Assembly (NCBI GenBank): GCA_000721375.1
Contig: JOGW01000007.1
Span: 310,001 to 374,000 of the forward strand
From: Streptomyces sp. NRRL B-3428
Lineage (GTDB): Bacteria; Actinomycetota; Actinomycetes; Streptomycetales; Streptomycetaceae
Length of the DNA: 64,000 nt
Reading direction: 5' to 3'
A program made the position numbers and the translations under genes. The stretch's first letter is position 1, and every line of letters starts with the position of its first letter. Under the pieces are notes generated by a model. The model saw nothing but the letters and a program-made list of their open reading frames with translations. It had not been told where the DNA came from and did not search any database. Shown one piece after another: positions 6,246 to 13,981 of this stretch.

Positions 6246-8663
6246 TCAGTCCCTCAGCAGGTCCGGCACCCCCGCCGCATCCGGCGAGTCCGACGCCCCC
6301 GACACCACCGTCAGCTGCTGCGTCGCACGCGTCAGCGCCACGTACAACACCCTGAGCCCCGCAGGCGACTCATCGGCGATCTCCGCCGGTGAGACGACCA
6401 CCGTCGCGTCGTACTCGAGGCCCTTCGCCTCCAGGCTGCCGAGCGCCACCACCCGCTCGCCCAGCGAGGAGAGCCAGCGGGCCGCCTCCGCGCGGCGGCG
6501 CATCGCCACGACCACGCCGACCGTGCCGTCCACCTGATCGAGGAGGCGGGCGGCCTCCGCGCGTACGGTCGCGCCGAGACCGTCCTCCCGTACGACGGCG
6601 AAACGGGGCTCGAGGCCCGTCGAGCGGACCGCCTTCGGCGAGGGCATCCCCGGCATCGCGAGCGCCAGGACCTTCGCCGCGAGATCCGCGATCTCGGACG
6701 GGTTGCGGTAGTTGACCGTCAGCTCGAAGCGGCGGCGCGGTCGCGTGCCGAGTGCCTCGTCGCGGGCGAAGGCCGCGTCGTCCGGTTCGGACCACGAGGA
6801 CTGCGCCGGGTCGCCGACCACCGTCCAGGTCGCGTGCCGGCCGCGGCGGCCGACCATGCGCCACTGCATCGGGGTGAGGTCCTGTGCCTCGTCGACGATG
6901 ACGTGCGCGTACTCGACCCGCTCCTGCGCGAGCCGTTCGGCCCGCTCCCGCTGGGTCTCCTCGCGCTGCGGCATCAGCTCTTCGAGGCCGCTGAGCTGGT
7001 CGAGCGGGTCGAACTCGCGCTTGCGCTTGGGGCGCGCGGGCGAGCCGAGGATCGAGTTCAGCTCGTCGAGCAGCGCCACGTCGTGGACCGTGTGCCCGTC
7101 ACGGCGCAGCGAGCGGGCCACCTTGCGGACCTCGCCGGGGTTGAGGATGCGCCGGCCCCAGCGGCCGAGGCGCCGCTCGTCCGCCATCGCGGTCAGGACC
7201 GCGCGCGGGGTGAGCTCGGGCCACCAGGCGTTCAGGAACGACAGGAAGCTGTCCTCGTCGCTCACGTCGTCGTCGAAGGACGAGCGCAGCTCGGCCGCGA
7301 GCTCCGGGTCCGTGTGCCGCGAGGCCGAGCCCGACTTGGCCCACAGCGCGTCGAGGAGCAGCTTGCGGGCGCGCGGGCGCAGCAGGTTCACGGGGGCGGT
7401 GCCGCCGAGGGCGGCCTCGCGGATACGGCGCAGTTCGCCGGCGTCCAGCCCCAGCCGGCGGCCGAAGGCCACCACGCGCAGGAGATCGGTGCGGACCGCG
7501 GCGCCTGCGTCCCGTTCGTCATCGTCGAGATCGCCGAGCGTGAGCTGACCGCCCGCGGGCGCCGGGGTGTCGAGGACCCCCCGCGCCGCCTTGCGCAGCA
7601 CCTTCAGCATCCGCGAGGCGCCCTTGACCCGGGCGACGGCCGGGTCGTCGTACAGCGTGGCCTCGACGCCGTCGACCAGGGAGCCGACCGCGCGGATCGC
7701 GACCTGGCCCTCCTCGCCGAGGGAGGGCAGGACGCCCTCGGTGTACGCGACGAGCAGCGGGGTCGGCGAGACGATCAGGATGCCGCCGGAGTAGCGGCGG
7801 CGGTCCTGGTACAGGAGGTACGCGGCACGGTGCAGGGCGACCGCGGTCTTGCCGGTGCCGGGGCCGCCCTCGACGTAGGTGACGGAGGCGGCGGGGGCGC
7901 GGATGACCAGATCCTGTTCGGCCTGGATGGAGGCCACGATGTCGCGCATCGAGTGGCTGCGGGCCTGGCCGAGCGCGGCCATCAGGGCGCCGTCGCCGAG
8001 CACGGCCAGCTGCTCGCCGTCGAGGGACGCGGTGAGCTCGGGGCGCATCAGGTCGTCCTCGACGCCGAGTACCTTGCGGCCCTTGGAGCGGATGACCCGG
8101 CGGCGTACGACCCGTCCCGGATCGACCGGGGTCGAGCGGTAGAAGGGCGCGGCGGCGGGGGCGCGCCAGTCGATCACCAGCGGCGAGTAGTCCGCGTCGA
8201 GCACGCCGATCCGGCCGATGTGCAGGGTCTCCGCGATATCGGCCGTGTTGTCCGCGCGGACGGCGTCCTCGGCCGGCTCGACCGAGGTGTACGCGCCGTC
8301 GGGGCCCTTCTTGCCGTCCTTGCCGAGCAGCAGGTCGATCCGGCCGAAGAGGAAGTCCTCGAACTCGTTGTTGAGCCGGTTGAGGTGGATACCCGCCCGG
8401 TACACCTGCGCGTCGCGCTCGGCCAGCGCGCCGGGCGTGCCGACCTGGGAGCGCTTGGCCGCGTCCTGCATCAGGAACTCGGCCTCGTGGATCTTCTCCT
8501 CCAGCCGCGAGTAGACCCGGTCCAGATGCCGCTGCTCCACGCCGAGCTCGCGCTCCCGCAGGCCCGAGGGCTCCGGTGCGTCCAGCTCGCGCGCGTCTGA
8601 CAGCTCCTGCGTACCGGCCGGCTCTCGCGCGGCGGACGGCGAGGCGGCATTGACGTCGGCCAC
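6246..8663 (-). CDS. HelD/HelR-like RNA polymerase-associated UvrD-type helicase (ATPase)
   Basis: An 805-residue superfamily-1 ATPase of the actinobacterial HelD class. Such proteins bind RNA polymerase, recycle stalled complexes, and in HelR of S. venezuelae remove rifampicin-bound polymerase. An N-terminal coiled-coil arm (about residues 35-100; EQRHLDRVYSRLEEKIHEAE) is the part that enters the secondary channel in HelD. Walker A is GGPGTGKT (266-273). Walker B is VIVDEAQD, and motif VI is LRVLYVALTRATQQL near the C-terminus. I looked for the 19-bp rifamycin-associated element upstream and did not see it. It lies just downstream of the convergent TetR gene with a 15-nt gap. ATG 8661-8663 gives the full arm. 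Confidence 0.85.
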   Translation of the reverse strand: MADVNAASPSAAREPAGTQELSDARELDAPEPSGLRERELGVEQRHLDRVYSRLEEKIHEAEFLMQDAAKRSQVGTPGALAERDAQVYRAGIHLNRLNNEFEDFLFGRIDLLLGKDGKKGPDGAYTSVEPAEDAVRADNTADIAETLHIGRIGVLDADYSPLVIDWRAPAAAPFYRSTPVDPGRVVRRRVIRSKGRKVLGVEDDLMRPELTASLDGEQLAVLGDGALMAALGQARSHSMRDIVASIQAEQDLVIRAPAASVTYVEGGPGTGKTAVALHRAAYLLYQDRRRYSGGILIVSPTPLLVAYTEGVLPSLGEEGQVAIRAVGSLVDGVEATLYDDPAVARVKGASRMLKVLRKAARGVLDTPAPAGGQLTLGDLDDDERDAGAAVRTDLLRVVAFGRRLGLDAGELRRIREAALGGTAPVNLLRPRARKLLLDALWAKSGSASRHTDPELAAELRSSFDDDVSDEDSFLSFLNAWWPELTPRAVLTAMADERRLGRWGRRILNPGEVRKVARSLRRDGHTVHDVALLDELNSILGSPARPKRKREFDPLDQLSGLEELMPQREETQRERAERLAQERVEYAHVIVDEAQDLTPMQWRMVGRRGRHATWTVVGDPAQSSWSEPDDAAFARDEALGTRPRRRFELTVNYRNPSEIADLAAKVLALAMPGMPSPKAVRSTGLEPRFAVVREDGLGATVRAEAARLLDQVDGTVGVVVAMRRRAEAARWLSSLGERVVALGSLEAKGLEYDATVVVSPAEIADESPAGLRVLYVALTRATQQLTVVSGASDSPDAAGVPDLLRD

Positions 8664-8740
8664 CGAGGTCCCCTTCTCACGTGCTGCTGCTCGATATGAG
8701 CAGCCGTCTACCGTAATCGAAGGGGACCCCTCGGCGCACT

Positions 8741-8783
8741 AGGGGCTGTCCGGCGGATCGGGTTGATCCGCCGGACAGCCCCT
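8741..8783 (-). terminator. Strong terminator after the sigma/anti-sigma operon
   Basis: A 19-bp perfect inverted repeat (AGGGGCTGTCCGGCGGATC, 8741-8759, and its complement 8765-8783) has a 5-nt loop GGGTT. It begins 11 nt after the anti-sigma stop on the minus strand. The segment to the HelD-like gene start (8664-8740) must contain that gene's promoter. Confidence 0.85.
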
Positions 8784-8794
8784 GAAGCCCGGCC

Positions 8795-9601
8795 TCAAGC
8801 CTTCACATCCACCAGCTTCTTGCCCTCGAAGGTGCGGACTTCGAAGTGGTCGATCTCGTCGGGCTCCAGTGCCGCTCCGCCGTGGACGTACAGCGGGTTG
8901 CGGGCCCACTTGTCGCTGCTGTCCTCGATGCCGTAGCCCTTCTCGGGCACCGACCACGACGCGACCGTCTCCTCCTCGCCGTCCTTGCCGACCGCGATGA
9001 GCGAGCACTTCAGCGGGCCCTTGACGTTCTTCAGCTCCAGGACGGTGTGGGTGCCCCAGCCCTTCTTCTCGATCCCGACGGTCGCCGTGACATCGGTGGT
9101 CGCGTCGGTCGCGGAGAACTTCTTCTCCATGTGGTTGAAGAAGGCGTCCTCGGCGGGGCTGGTCGAATGCGCGCTCGGAGTGGTCGTTCCGCCCCCGCCG
9201 CCGTTGACCGCGATCACCGTCAGCGGACCGCCGATGATCAGCGCGGCCGCGGCGGCCACCAGATAGAAGCCGCGGCGCCGCTTCTGCGCACGCTTGTGGG
9301 CGACCTCGCCGACGAGGTTGTCGAGCAGGCGCGGGCTGGGCTGCGCGGACAGCTGCTCCCCCACGGCCCGCACCGAGGAACGGCCCGGCTGCTCCGGCAT
9401 ATCGGCCAGCGCGGCGAGCATCGGCTCCATGCCGGCCAGTTCGTCGAGCTGGGCCGCGCAGAAGTCGCAGCCGGCCAGATGGACCTCGAACGCGGTGGCC
9501 TCGGCGTCGTCCAGGATGCCCAGGGCGTACGCGCCGACGGTCTCGTGGATGTCGGGCGCCTCGTGCACACCCTGTGTGTCAGGTCCCCAGTAGCCGCTCA
9601 T
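8795..9601 (-). CDS. Zinc-binding transmembrane anti-sigma factor (RsuA-like)
   Basis: A 268-residue single-pass membrane protein that sequesters its partner ECF sigma factor. The N-terminal cytoplasmic domain carries the zinc anti-sigma motif H-x3-C-x2-C (HLAGCDFC, about residues 45-52). A basic stretch KRAQKRRRG precedes one membrane helix (about residues 115-135, FYLVAAAAALIIGGPLTVIAV). The extracytoplasmic C-terminal part is about 130 residues. The ATG at 9599-9601 overlaps the sigma stop (ATGA), indicating translational coupling. By synteny this is the SigU-RsuA pair (SCO2954/SCO2953). Activation may involve degradation of the anti-sigma factor, as reported for RsuA; the signal is not evident from sequence. 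Confidence 0.88.
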   Translation of the reverse strand: MSGYWGPDTQGVHEAPDIHETVGAYALGILDDAEATAFEVHLAGCDFCAAQLDELAGMEPMLAALADMPEQPGRSSVRAVGEQLSAQPSPRLLDNLVGEVAHKRAQKRRRGFYLVAAAAALIIGGPLTVIAVNGGGGGTTTPSAHSTSPAEDAFFNHMEKKFSATDATTDVTATVGIEKKGWGTHTVLELKNVKGPLKCSLIAVGKDGEEETVASWSVPEKGYGIEDSSDKWARNPLYVHGGAALEPDEIDHFEVRTFEGKKLVDVKA

Positions 9602-10182
9602 GCCGACACCCCCCGCTCCTGCAGCGCCAGCTTCATGGAACGAAGCGCGTAGAACACTCGTGAACGGACCGTGCCGCTGGGTATGCCGAGCACTTCGGCC
9701 GCTTCGTTGACGGTGCGTCCCTTGAAATACGTCTCCACGAGGACCTCCCGATGGGCGGGGGTCAGATCGTCGAGCGCGTCCGAAAGTGTCATCAGCCAAA
9801 GCGCCTTGTCGATCTCATCCTCCGCGGGGATGACCTCAAGTGGTGCCGGATCGACCTCCTGCGGCCGGGCCTGCCGGCTGCGGTGTCCGTCGATGACGAT
9901 ACGCCGCGCGACCGTCACCAGCCAGGGGCGGACGGAGCCGGTGGCCCGGTTCAGCTGGCCCGCGTTCTTCCACGCGCGGATCAGCGTCTCCTGGACCACG
10001 TCCTCGGCGCGTTGGCGGTCGCCCGCGACGAGGCGAAGGACGTACGCGAGGAGCGGACCCGCGTGCTCGCGGTAGAGCGCGCGCATCAACTCCTCGTCAG
10101 GGGCGGGTTGTTCCGAGGGCGAGGGCACCCGGTGCCTGGCCCGCGGAGGTCGTTCGTCGGCCACTGCGGAATCCTTGCGCAC
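9598..10182 (-). CDS. sigU: ECF RNA polymerase sigma factor (SigU-like)
   Basis: A 194-residue extracytoplasmic-function sigma factor. Region 2 spans about residues 35-105 (YREHAGPLLAYVLRL, EDVVQETLIRAWKN, VRPWLVTVARR). Region 4 spans about residues 135-188 (LDDLTPAHREVLVETYF, then the helix-turn-helix VNEAAEVLGIPSGTVRSRV). It is followed by its cognate anti-sigma gene with a 4-nt overlap. The start at 10182 is ATG; internal GTG starts nearer region 2 are possible. A 16-bp palindrome lies about 130 bp upstream. Homologues in S. coelicolor influence differentiation and secretion; the regulon in this organism is not deducible. Confidence 0.88.
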   Translation of the reverse strand: MRKDSAVADERPPRARHRVPSPSEQPAPDEELMRALYREHAGPLLAYVLRLVAGDRQRAEDVVQETLIRAWKNAGQLNRATGSVRPWLVTVARRIVIDGHRSRQARPQEVDPAPLEVIPAEDEIDKALWLMTLSDALDDLTPAHREVLVETYFKGRTVNEAAEVLGIPSGTVRSRVFYALRSMKLALQERGVSA

Positions 10183-10310
10183 GCCTGCCTCCGGTGTCCC
10201 CTGGTCGCGTTTTCGCCTGGGGGGCGATCCCCACTGCTTCGCTCACAGGGGAGTTACGGGGAGGGCGGGCCGCGTGTTCAACGGAACCGAAAAGTTTTCC
10301 CTGAACGACC

Positions 10311-10326
10311 GTTCAGGAGCACACCG
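10311..10326. promoter_or_regulatory. Palindromic operator-like site upstream of the sigma factor gene
   Basis: CTGAACGACCGTTCAG is a perfect 7-bp inverted repeat around two bases. It lies in the 156-nt gap between the CGNR gene stop and the sigma gene start. The TGAACG/CGTTCA half-sites resemble those used by TetR-type dimers. It is not followed by a U-tract, so it is more likely an operator than a terminator. Confidence 0.4.
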
Positions 10327-10338
10327 GATCGCCTGTGC

Positions 10339-10962
10339 TCAGGTCACGGCCGTACGCCGTCGATGCCTGGCCACTCGCTCCCGGTTGCCGCACACCTCGC
10401 TCGAGCACCAGCGGCGGCGGCGCCCTCGTGACGTGTCGAGGTACACCAGAGGGCAGTTGTCGCCCTCGCACTGGCGGATACGGGAGGCGGCCACCGGATC
10501 GGTGAGCAGCTCGACCAGATCACGGGCGACGGCGGCGACCAGGGCCGGGCAGTCGGGCTCCTCGTGCAGATGGCGCACCAGCCGGCCGTCGTCGGTGAGG
10601 ACGGCGCGCGGGGCGGGCGGTGTGCCGCGCGTGCGTGAGTTGATACGGGCCAGTGCGGACTCGAGCGGCCGGCGGTCGAGGGACGGCTCCGCACGTATCA
10701 ACTGGTCGATGTCGGCGCGCAGTTCACGGAAGGCGGCGAGACAGGCGAGGTCGGCCTGCCCGAGCGGACTGCCCGCGGGCACGAGCCCCGCGCCGACCAG
10801 CCAGGCGCGCAACGCCCCTGTGCCGTCCAGGCGTTCCGTGGGGTGAGCCGTGGCGAGCAGGTCGAGACAGATCCTGCCGGAGTCGAACCGCAGCTCGTAC
10901 GCCGCCGCACTCGCCACCATGGGCATGCCACCGCCTTGTGGGGTTGCCGGTGATTCCCTCAC
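10339..10962 (-). CDS. CGNR zinc-finger / ABATE domain protein (putative stress regulator)
   Basis: A 207-residue protein with the ABATE domain (about residues 20-150, starting LRFDSGRICLDLLAT). The C-terminal CGNR zinc finger (about residues 160-200) has IRQCEGDNCPLVYLD, then RRWCSSEVCGNRERVARHR. Its four cysteines fit the zinc-binding pattern, and the finger is thought to bind DNA. It lies 45 nt downstream of a GNAT gene on the same strand and may be co-transcribed. The start could also be one of the internal ATGs at residues 13 or 15 (about 10926 or 10920), which would remove an unconserved head. Its targets are unknown. Confidence 0.85.
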   Translation of the reverse strand: MRESPATPQGGGMPMVASAAAYELRFDSGRICLDLLATAHPTERLDGTGALRAWLVGAGLVPAGSPLGQADLACLAAFRELRADIDQLIRAEPSLDRRPLESALARINSRTRGTPPAPRAVLTDDGRLVRHLHEEPDCPALVAAVARDLVELLTDPVAASRIRQCEGDNCPLVYLDTSRGRRRRWCSSEVCGNRERVARHRRRTAVT

Positions 10963-11007
10963 AGAGTGCCCGGTGGGGCGAGCGGCCGGAAGACCCCCGC
11001 CGGATCT

Positions 11008-11532
11008 CTACGCGAGCGGCGGCGGGTTGTCGTGCAGGATCCGCTGGAAGATGAAGTGGTCCCGCCAGGCCCCGTCGATATGCAGATACGTGGGCGCGAA
11101 CCCGATCTTCTCGAAGCCGCACTTGGCGAGAACGCGCTGGGAGGCGAGGTTGTCGGTGAGCGTGGACGCCTCGACGCGATGCAGCCCCAGGTCGTCCCTG
11201 GCGTGCGCGATCATCGTCTCGGCGGCCCGTACGGCGAGCCCGCGCCCGAGGTACTCGCCGTCGACCCAGTACCCGAGACTGGCCGTACGGAAGGGCCCGA
11301 GCACGATCCCGGAGAGGTCGGCGCGGCCGATGACCTTGTCGCCGTGGGTGATGATCCAGCGGGCCGTACCGTGCTCGTTCATCCGGGCGACCTGGCCCTC
11401 GACGGTGTAGAACGCGTCGGCACGTACGGGATCGGTGGGGCCCAGGTGGGCGCGGTTGCGCAGATGGGCCTCGACGATGGCGGCGGCGTCGTCCGGGGTG
11501 GCGGGGCGGATCTCGTACTTCTCATCGATCAT
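11008..11532 (-). CDS. GNAT-family N-acetyltransferase (RimJ/RimL-like)
   Basis: A 174-residue acetyl-CoA-dependent acetyltransferase of the RimJ/RimL ribosomal-protein/small-molecule group. It begins YEIRPATPDDAAAIVEAH. The acetyl-CoA pyrophosphate loop region is WVDGEYLGRGLAVRAAETMI (about residues 92-111), followed by HRVEASTLTDNLASQRVLAKCGFEK, the strand-helix typical of the family. It is divergent from another GNAT gene with only 23 nt between the start codons, so the two promoters must overlap the coding sequences or the transcripts are nearly leaderless. The substrate is unknown. Confidence 0.85.
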   Translation of the reverse strand: MIDEKYEIRPATPDDAAAIVEAHLRNRAHLGPTDPVRADAFYTVEGQVARMNEHGTARWIITHGDKVIGRADLSGIVLGPFRTASLGYWVDGEYLGRGLAVRAAETMIAHARDDLGLHRVEASTLTDNLASQRVLAKCGFEKIGFAPTYLHIDGAWRDHFIFQRILHDNPPPLA

Positions 11533-11555
11533 CGCCGCACCGTACCGTGCGCCGT

Positions 11556-12095
11556 ATGCGAACCGAACCTGTAATCGATTCCGAAGGCCTCGTCCTGCGC
11601 CCGTGGACGGCGACGGACGCGCCCGATCTGATCGAGGCGTACACCGATCCCCTGCTGAACCGCTTCGCGCCCCTCGCCCTGACGGACGCGGACGAGGCGG
11701 ACCGGTGGCTGCAGCTCCAGTCGGACCTCTGGGCGGAGGGCACCCGCTTCAGCTACGCCGTCCTGGAGGAAGGCGCTCTGGTCGGCAACGTGCTCCTCAA
11801 GTACCCGCAGCCGGAAGGGCCTTCGGCGGAGATCGGGTACTGGACGACGGCCGCCGCCCGGGGCCGCTCGGTGGCGCCGCGCGCCGTGCGGGCGCTCTCG
11901 GCCACGGCCTTCGCCGAGGTCCCGGCGTTGGCCCGGATCGAGCTGCTGCACCGGGTGGACAACCCGGCCTCGTGCCGGGTCGCGGAGAAGTCCGGGTATC
12001 CGTTCGCCGAGGATCTCCCCCCGCTGCCGCCCACGTATCCGCTCCCGGGGCATATGCACCTGCGGGTGCGCGACGGTGTGGACTCTCACGTATGA
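11556..12095 (+). CDS. GNAT-family N-acetyltransferase
   Basis: A 179-residue acetyltransferase of the same RimJ/RimL superfamily as its divergent neighbour, but clearly different in sequence. It starts VIDSEGLVLRPWTATDAPDLIEAY, has IGYWTTAAARGRSVAPRAVRAL as the acetyl-CoA loop, and RIELLHRVDNPASCRVAEKSG as the conserved C-terminal strand-helix. I prefer ATG 11556; a GTG at 11547 in the same frame is possible. The substrate is unknown. The following gene starts 53 nt downstream on the same strand. Confidence 0.83.
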   Translation: MRTEPVIDSEGLVLRPWTATDAPDLIEAYTDPLLNRFAPLALTDADEADRWLQLQSDLWAEGTRFSYAVLEEGALVGNVLLKYPQPEGPSAEIGYWTTAAARGRSVAPRAVRALSATAFAEVPALARIELLHRVDNPASCRVAEKSGYPFAEDLPPLPPTYPLPGHMHLRVRDGVDSHV

Positions 12096-12148
12096 CAGAG
12101 AGCGGCTCGGCCATGGTCAACTGATCTTCCAGACAGTTGACTTGGGGC

Positions 12149-12682
12149 ATGACACAGACACAGCACCAGGCCCCGGCCGTACCGGGCACCCGGCCCTCGG
12201 CCCGTTGGATACTGATAGCCGGCGTCGTCCTGAACGGGCTGATGGCCGGGGTGTGGTTCGCCTACTCCACCTCCGTGATGGGGGCGCTCGGCCGCGCCGA
12301 CGACCGGACGTTCATCGGTGTGATGCAGGACATCAACGAAGTGATCCAGAACCCGGCGTTCTTCCTCGCCCTGTTCGGCGCGCTGGCGCTGCCGGCGTAC
12401 TCGGCCTGGCAGCTGCGGCGCACCGGCACCCTGTGGCGGTGGGTGCTCGCCGGACTCGTCCTGTACGTGGGGGTGTTCGCGGTGACCTCGGGCGCGAGCG
12501 TCCCCCTCAACGACACCCTGGCCGCCGCGGGCAACCCGGCGAAGATCTCCGATCCTGCCGCCGTACGCGATGACTTCGAGGACCCGTGGGTCCTGTGGAA
12601 CGGAGTCCGCTTCGTCCTGAACACCGCAGCCCTGGTGTGCCTCAGCCGCGCGCTGGTGATCGTGGGGCGGCGCGCCTCCTGA
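12149..12682 (+). CDS. DUF1772-domain membrane protein (anthrone-oxygenase-like family)
   Basis: A 177-residue integral membrane protein with four predicted helices: ILIAGVVLNGLMAGVWFAY, FFLALFGALALPAY, WRWVLAGLVLYVGVFAVT and VRFVLNTAALVCLSRALVI. The conserved features PLND and W-N-x-VR between helices 3 and 4 are those of DUF1772. Some eukaryotic members are anthrone oxygenases; the bacterial proteins have no assigned function. The ATG at 12149 is preferred over the in-frame TTG 12 nt upstream. It ends 21 nt before the convergent nnaR stop. Confidence 0.75.
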   Translation: MTQTQHQAPAVPGTRPSARWILIAGVVLNGLMAGVWFAYSTSVMGALGRADDRTFIGVMQDINEVIQNPAFFLALFGALALPAYSAWQLRRTGTLWRWVLAGLVLYVGVFAVTSGASVPLNDTLAAAGNPAKISDPAAVRDDFEDPWVLWNGVRFVLNTAALVCLSRALVIVGRRAS

Positions 12683-12703
12683 ACGCCGCCCTTCAGAAGG
12701 GCC

Positions 12704-13864
12704 CTAGCCCCCGTACTTGGCGTCCGAAGCCGGATCAAGGGCAAGGCGGTACCCCCGCTTCACCACCGTCTGGATCACCTTCGGTACGCCGAGTGCCGCG
12801 CGCAGCCTGGCCATGGCCGTCTCCACCGCGTGCTCGTCGCGGCCCGCCCCCGGGAGCACCCGCAGCAGGTCCGCGCGGGAGACCACCCAGCCCGGTCGGC
12901 GGGCCAGGGCGCGCAGCAGGGCCATACCGGCCGGGGGGACGGGGCGGAGGTCACCGTCGACGAGGGCCGCGTGGCCGCGGATCTGCAGGTGGTGGCCCGC
13001 GACCGGCAACGTCTGGGAGCGGGCCGGGAGTTCGAGGCACAGAAGCTGGACCAGGGGGCCGAGCCGGAAGCGTTCCGGCTGGACCGTGGTCACGCCGTGG
13101 GCCTGCAGGGGCAGGGCGGTGACCGGGCCGACACAGGCCGCGAGTACGTCGTGTTCGAGAGCGGCCAGGAACTCGGCGGACTGTCCCCGCTCGGCCGCCC
13201 GGGTCAGCAGGGAGACCGCCGCGGGTGCGCTGGTGAAGGTGAGCGCGTCCACCCCGCGCGCCAGGACCGCGTCCAGGAGGCGGTCCACCGGGGTCAGGTC
13301 CTCCGGCGGCATCCAGCGGTAGACCGGTACACCCACCACCTCGGCCCCCGCCGCCCGCAGCGACTCGACGAAGCCGGGCAGTGGTTCGCCGTGCAGTTGC
13401 AGGGCGATACGGCGGTCCGCGACGCCCTCCTCAAGGAGCCGGTCGAGCACCTCCGCCATCGACTCCGAGGTCGGTGACCAGGACTCGGTGAGGCCGGCCG
13501 CCCGGATCGCGCCCTTCACCTTGGGCCCGCGCGCAAGGAGTTCGACCCCTCGTAGCCGCGCGATGAGATCCTCGCCGATGCCCCAGCCGTCCGCCGCCTC
13601 GACCCAGCCGCGGAAGCCGATCGCCGTGGTGGCGACCACCACGTCGGGCGCGTGGTCCAGCAACTGCTTGGTGGCCGCGAGCAGTTCGCTGTCGTCGGCG
13701 AGCGGCACGATCCGCAGTGCGGGCGCGTGCAGGACGTTCGCGCCCCGCCGTTCGAGCAGCGCGCCCAGTTCGTCGGCGCGCCGGGCCGCCGTCACACCGA
13801 CGGTGAACCCCGAGAGCGGGCGGTGCGGCTGCCCGGCCGTGCGGGTTTGTGTCTGGTCTGCCAT
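12704..13864 (-). CDS. nnaR: Nitrate/nitrite assimilation regulator NnaR (HemD-like domain fused to winged helix)
   Basis: A 386-residue fusion. Residues about 18-275 form a uroporphyrinogen-III synthase (HemD) fold (GFTVGVTAARRADELGALLERRGANV; ALTFTSAPAAVSLL). Residues about 290-380 form an OmpR/PhoB-type winged helix (PAGMALLRALARRPGWVVSRADLL, ending VVKRGYRLAL). In S. coelicolor the equivalent SCO2958 protein, NnaR, co-activates nitrate and nitrite assimilation genes with GlnR. Its location immediately downstream of narK on the same strand, with a 117-nt gap, fits that role. Whether the HemD domain has enzyme activity or only senses a ligand cannot be seen. Confidence 0.88.
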   Translation of the reverse strand: MADQTQTRTAGQPHRPLSGFTVGVTAARRADELGALLERRGANVLHAPALRIVPLADDSELLAATKQLLDHAPDVVVATTAIGFRGWVEAADGWGIGEDLIARLRGVELLARGPKVKGAIRAAGLTESWSPTSESMAEVLDRLLEEGVADRRIALQLHGEPLPGFVESLRAAGAEVVGVPVYRWMPPEDLTPVDRLLDAVLARGVDALTFTSAPAAVSLLTRAAERGQSAEFLAALEHDVLAACVGPVTALPLQAHGVTTVQPERFRLGPLVQLLCLELPARSQTLPVAGHHLQIRGHAALVDGDLRPVPPAGMALLRALARRPGWVVSRADLLRVLPGAGRDEHAVETAMARLRAALGVPKVIQTVVKRGYRLALDPASDAKYGG

Positions 13865-13888
13865 GGCGTATGTCCCATCGTGCGGTCG

Positions 13889-13922
13889 ACCGAGCCTGCC
13901 AAGGGTGCATGACAGGCTCGGT
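13889..13922. promoter_or_regulatory. Inverted repeat in the nnaR upstream region
   Basis: ACCGAGCCTG (13889-13898) and its complement (13913-13922) form 10-bp perfect arms with a 14-nt spacer. It lies 24-58 nt upstream of the nnaR start and beyond the narK terminator. It could be an operator or part of the 5' leader. Confidence 0.35.
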
Positions 13923-13946
13923 TCGCCGTGATTGCGCAGGTGTTAC

Positions 13947-13976
13947 GTGGCCCGGCAGCCGTGTGCTCCGGGCCAC
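13947..13976 (-). terminator. Terminator of narK
   Basis: A 9-bp perfect inverted repeat GTGGCCCGG (13947-13955) / complement (13968-13976) with a 12-nt loop starts 5 nt after the narK stop on the minus strand. It suggests that nnaR has at least one promoter of its own. Confidence 0.65.
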
Positions 13977-13981
13977 ACGGC

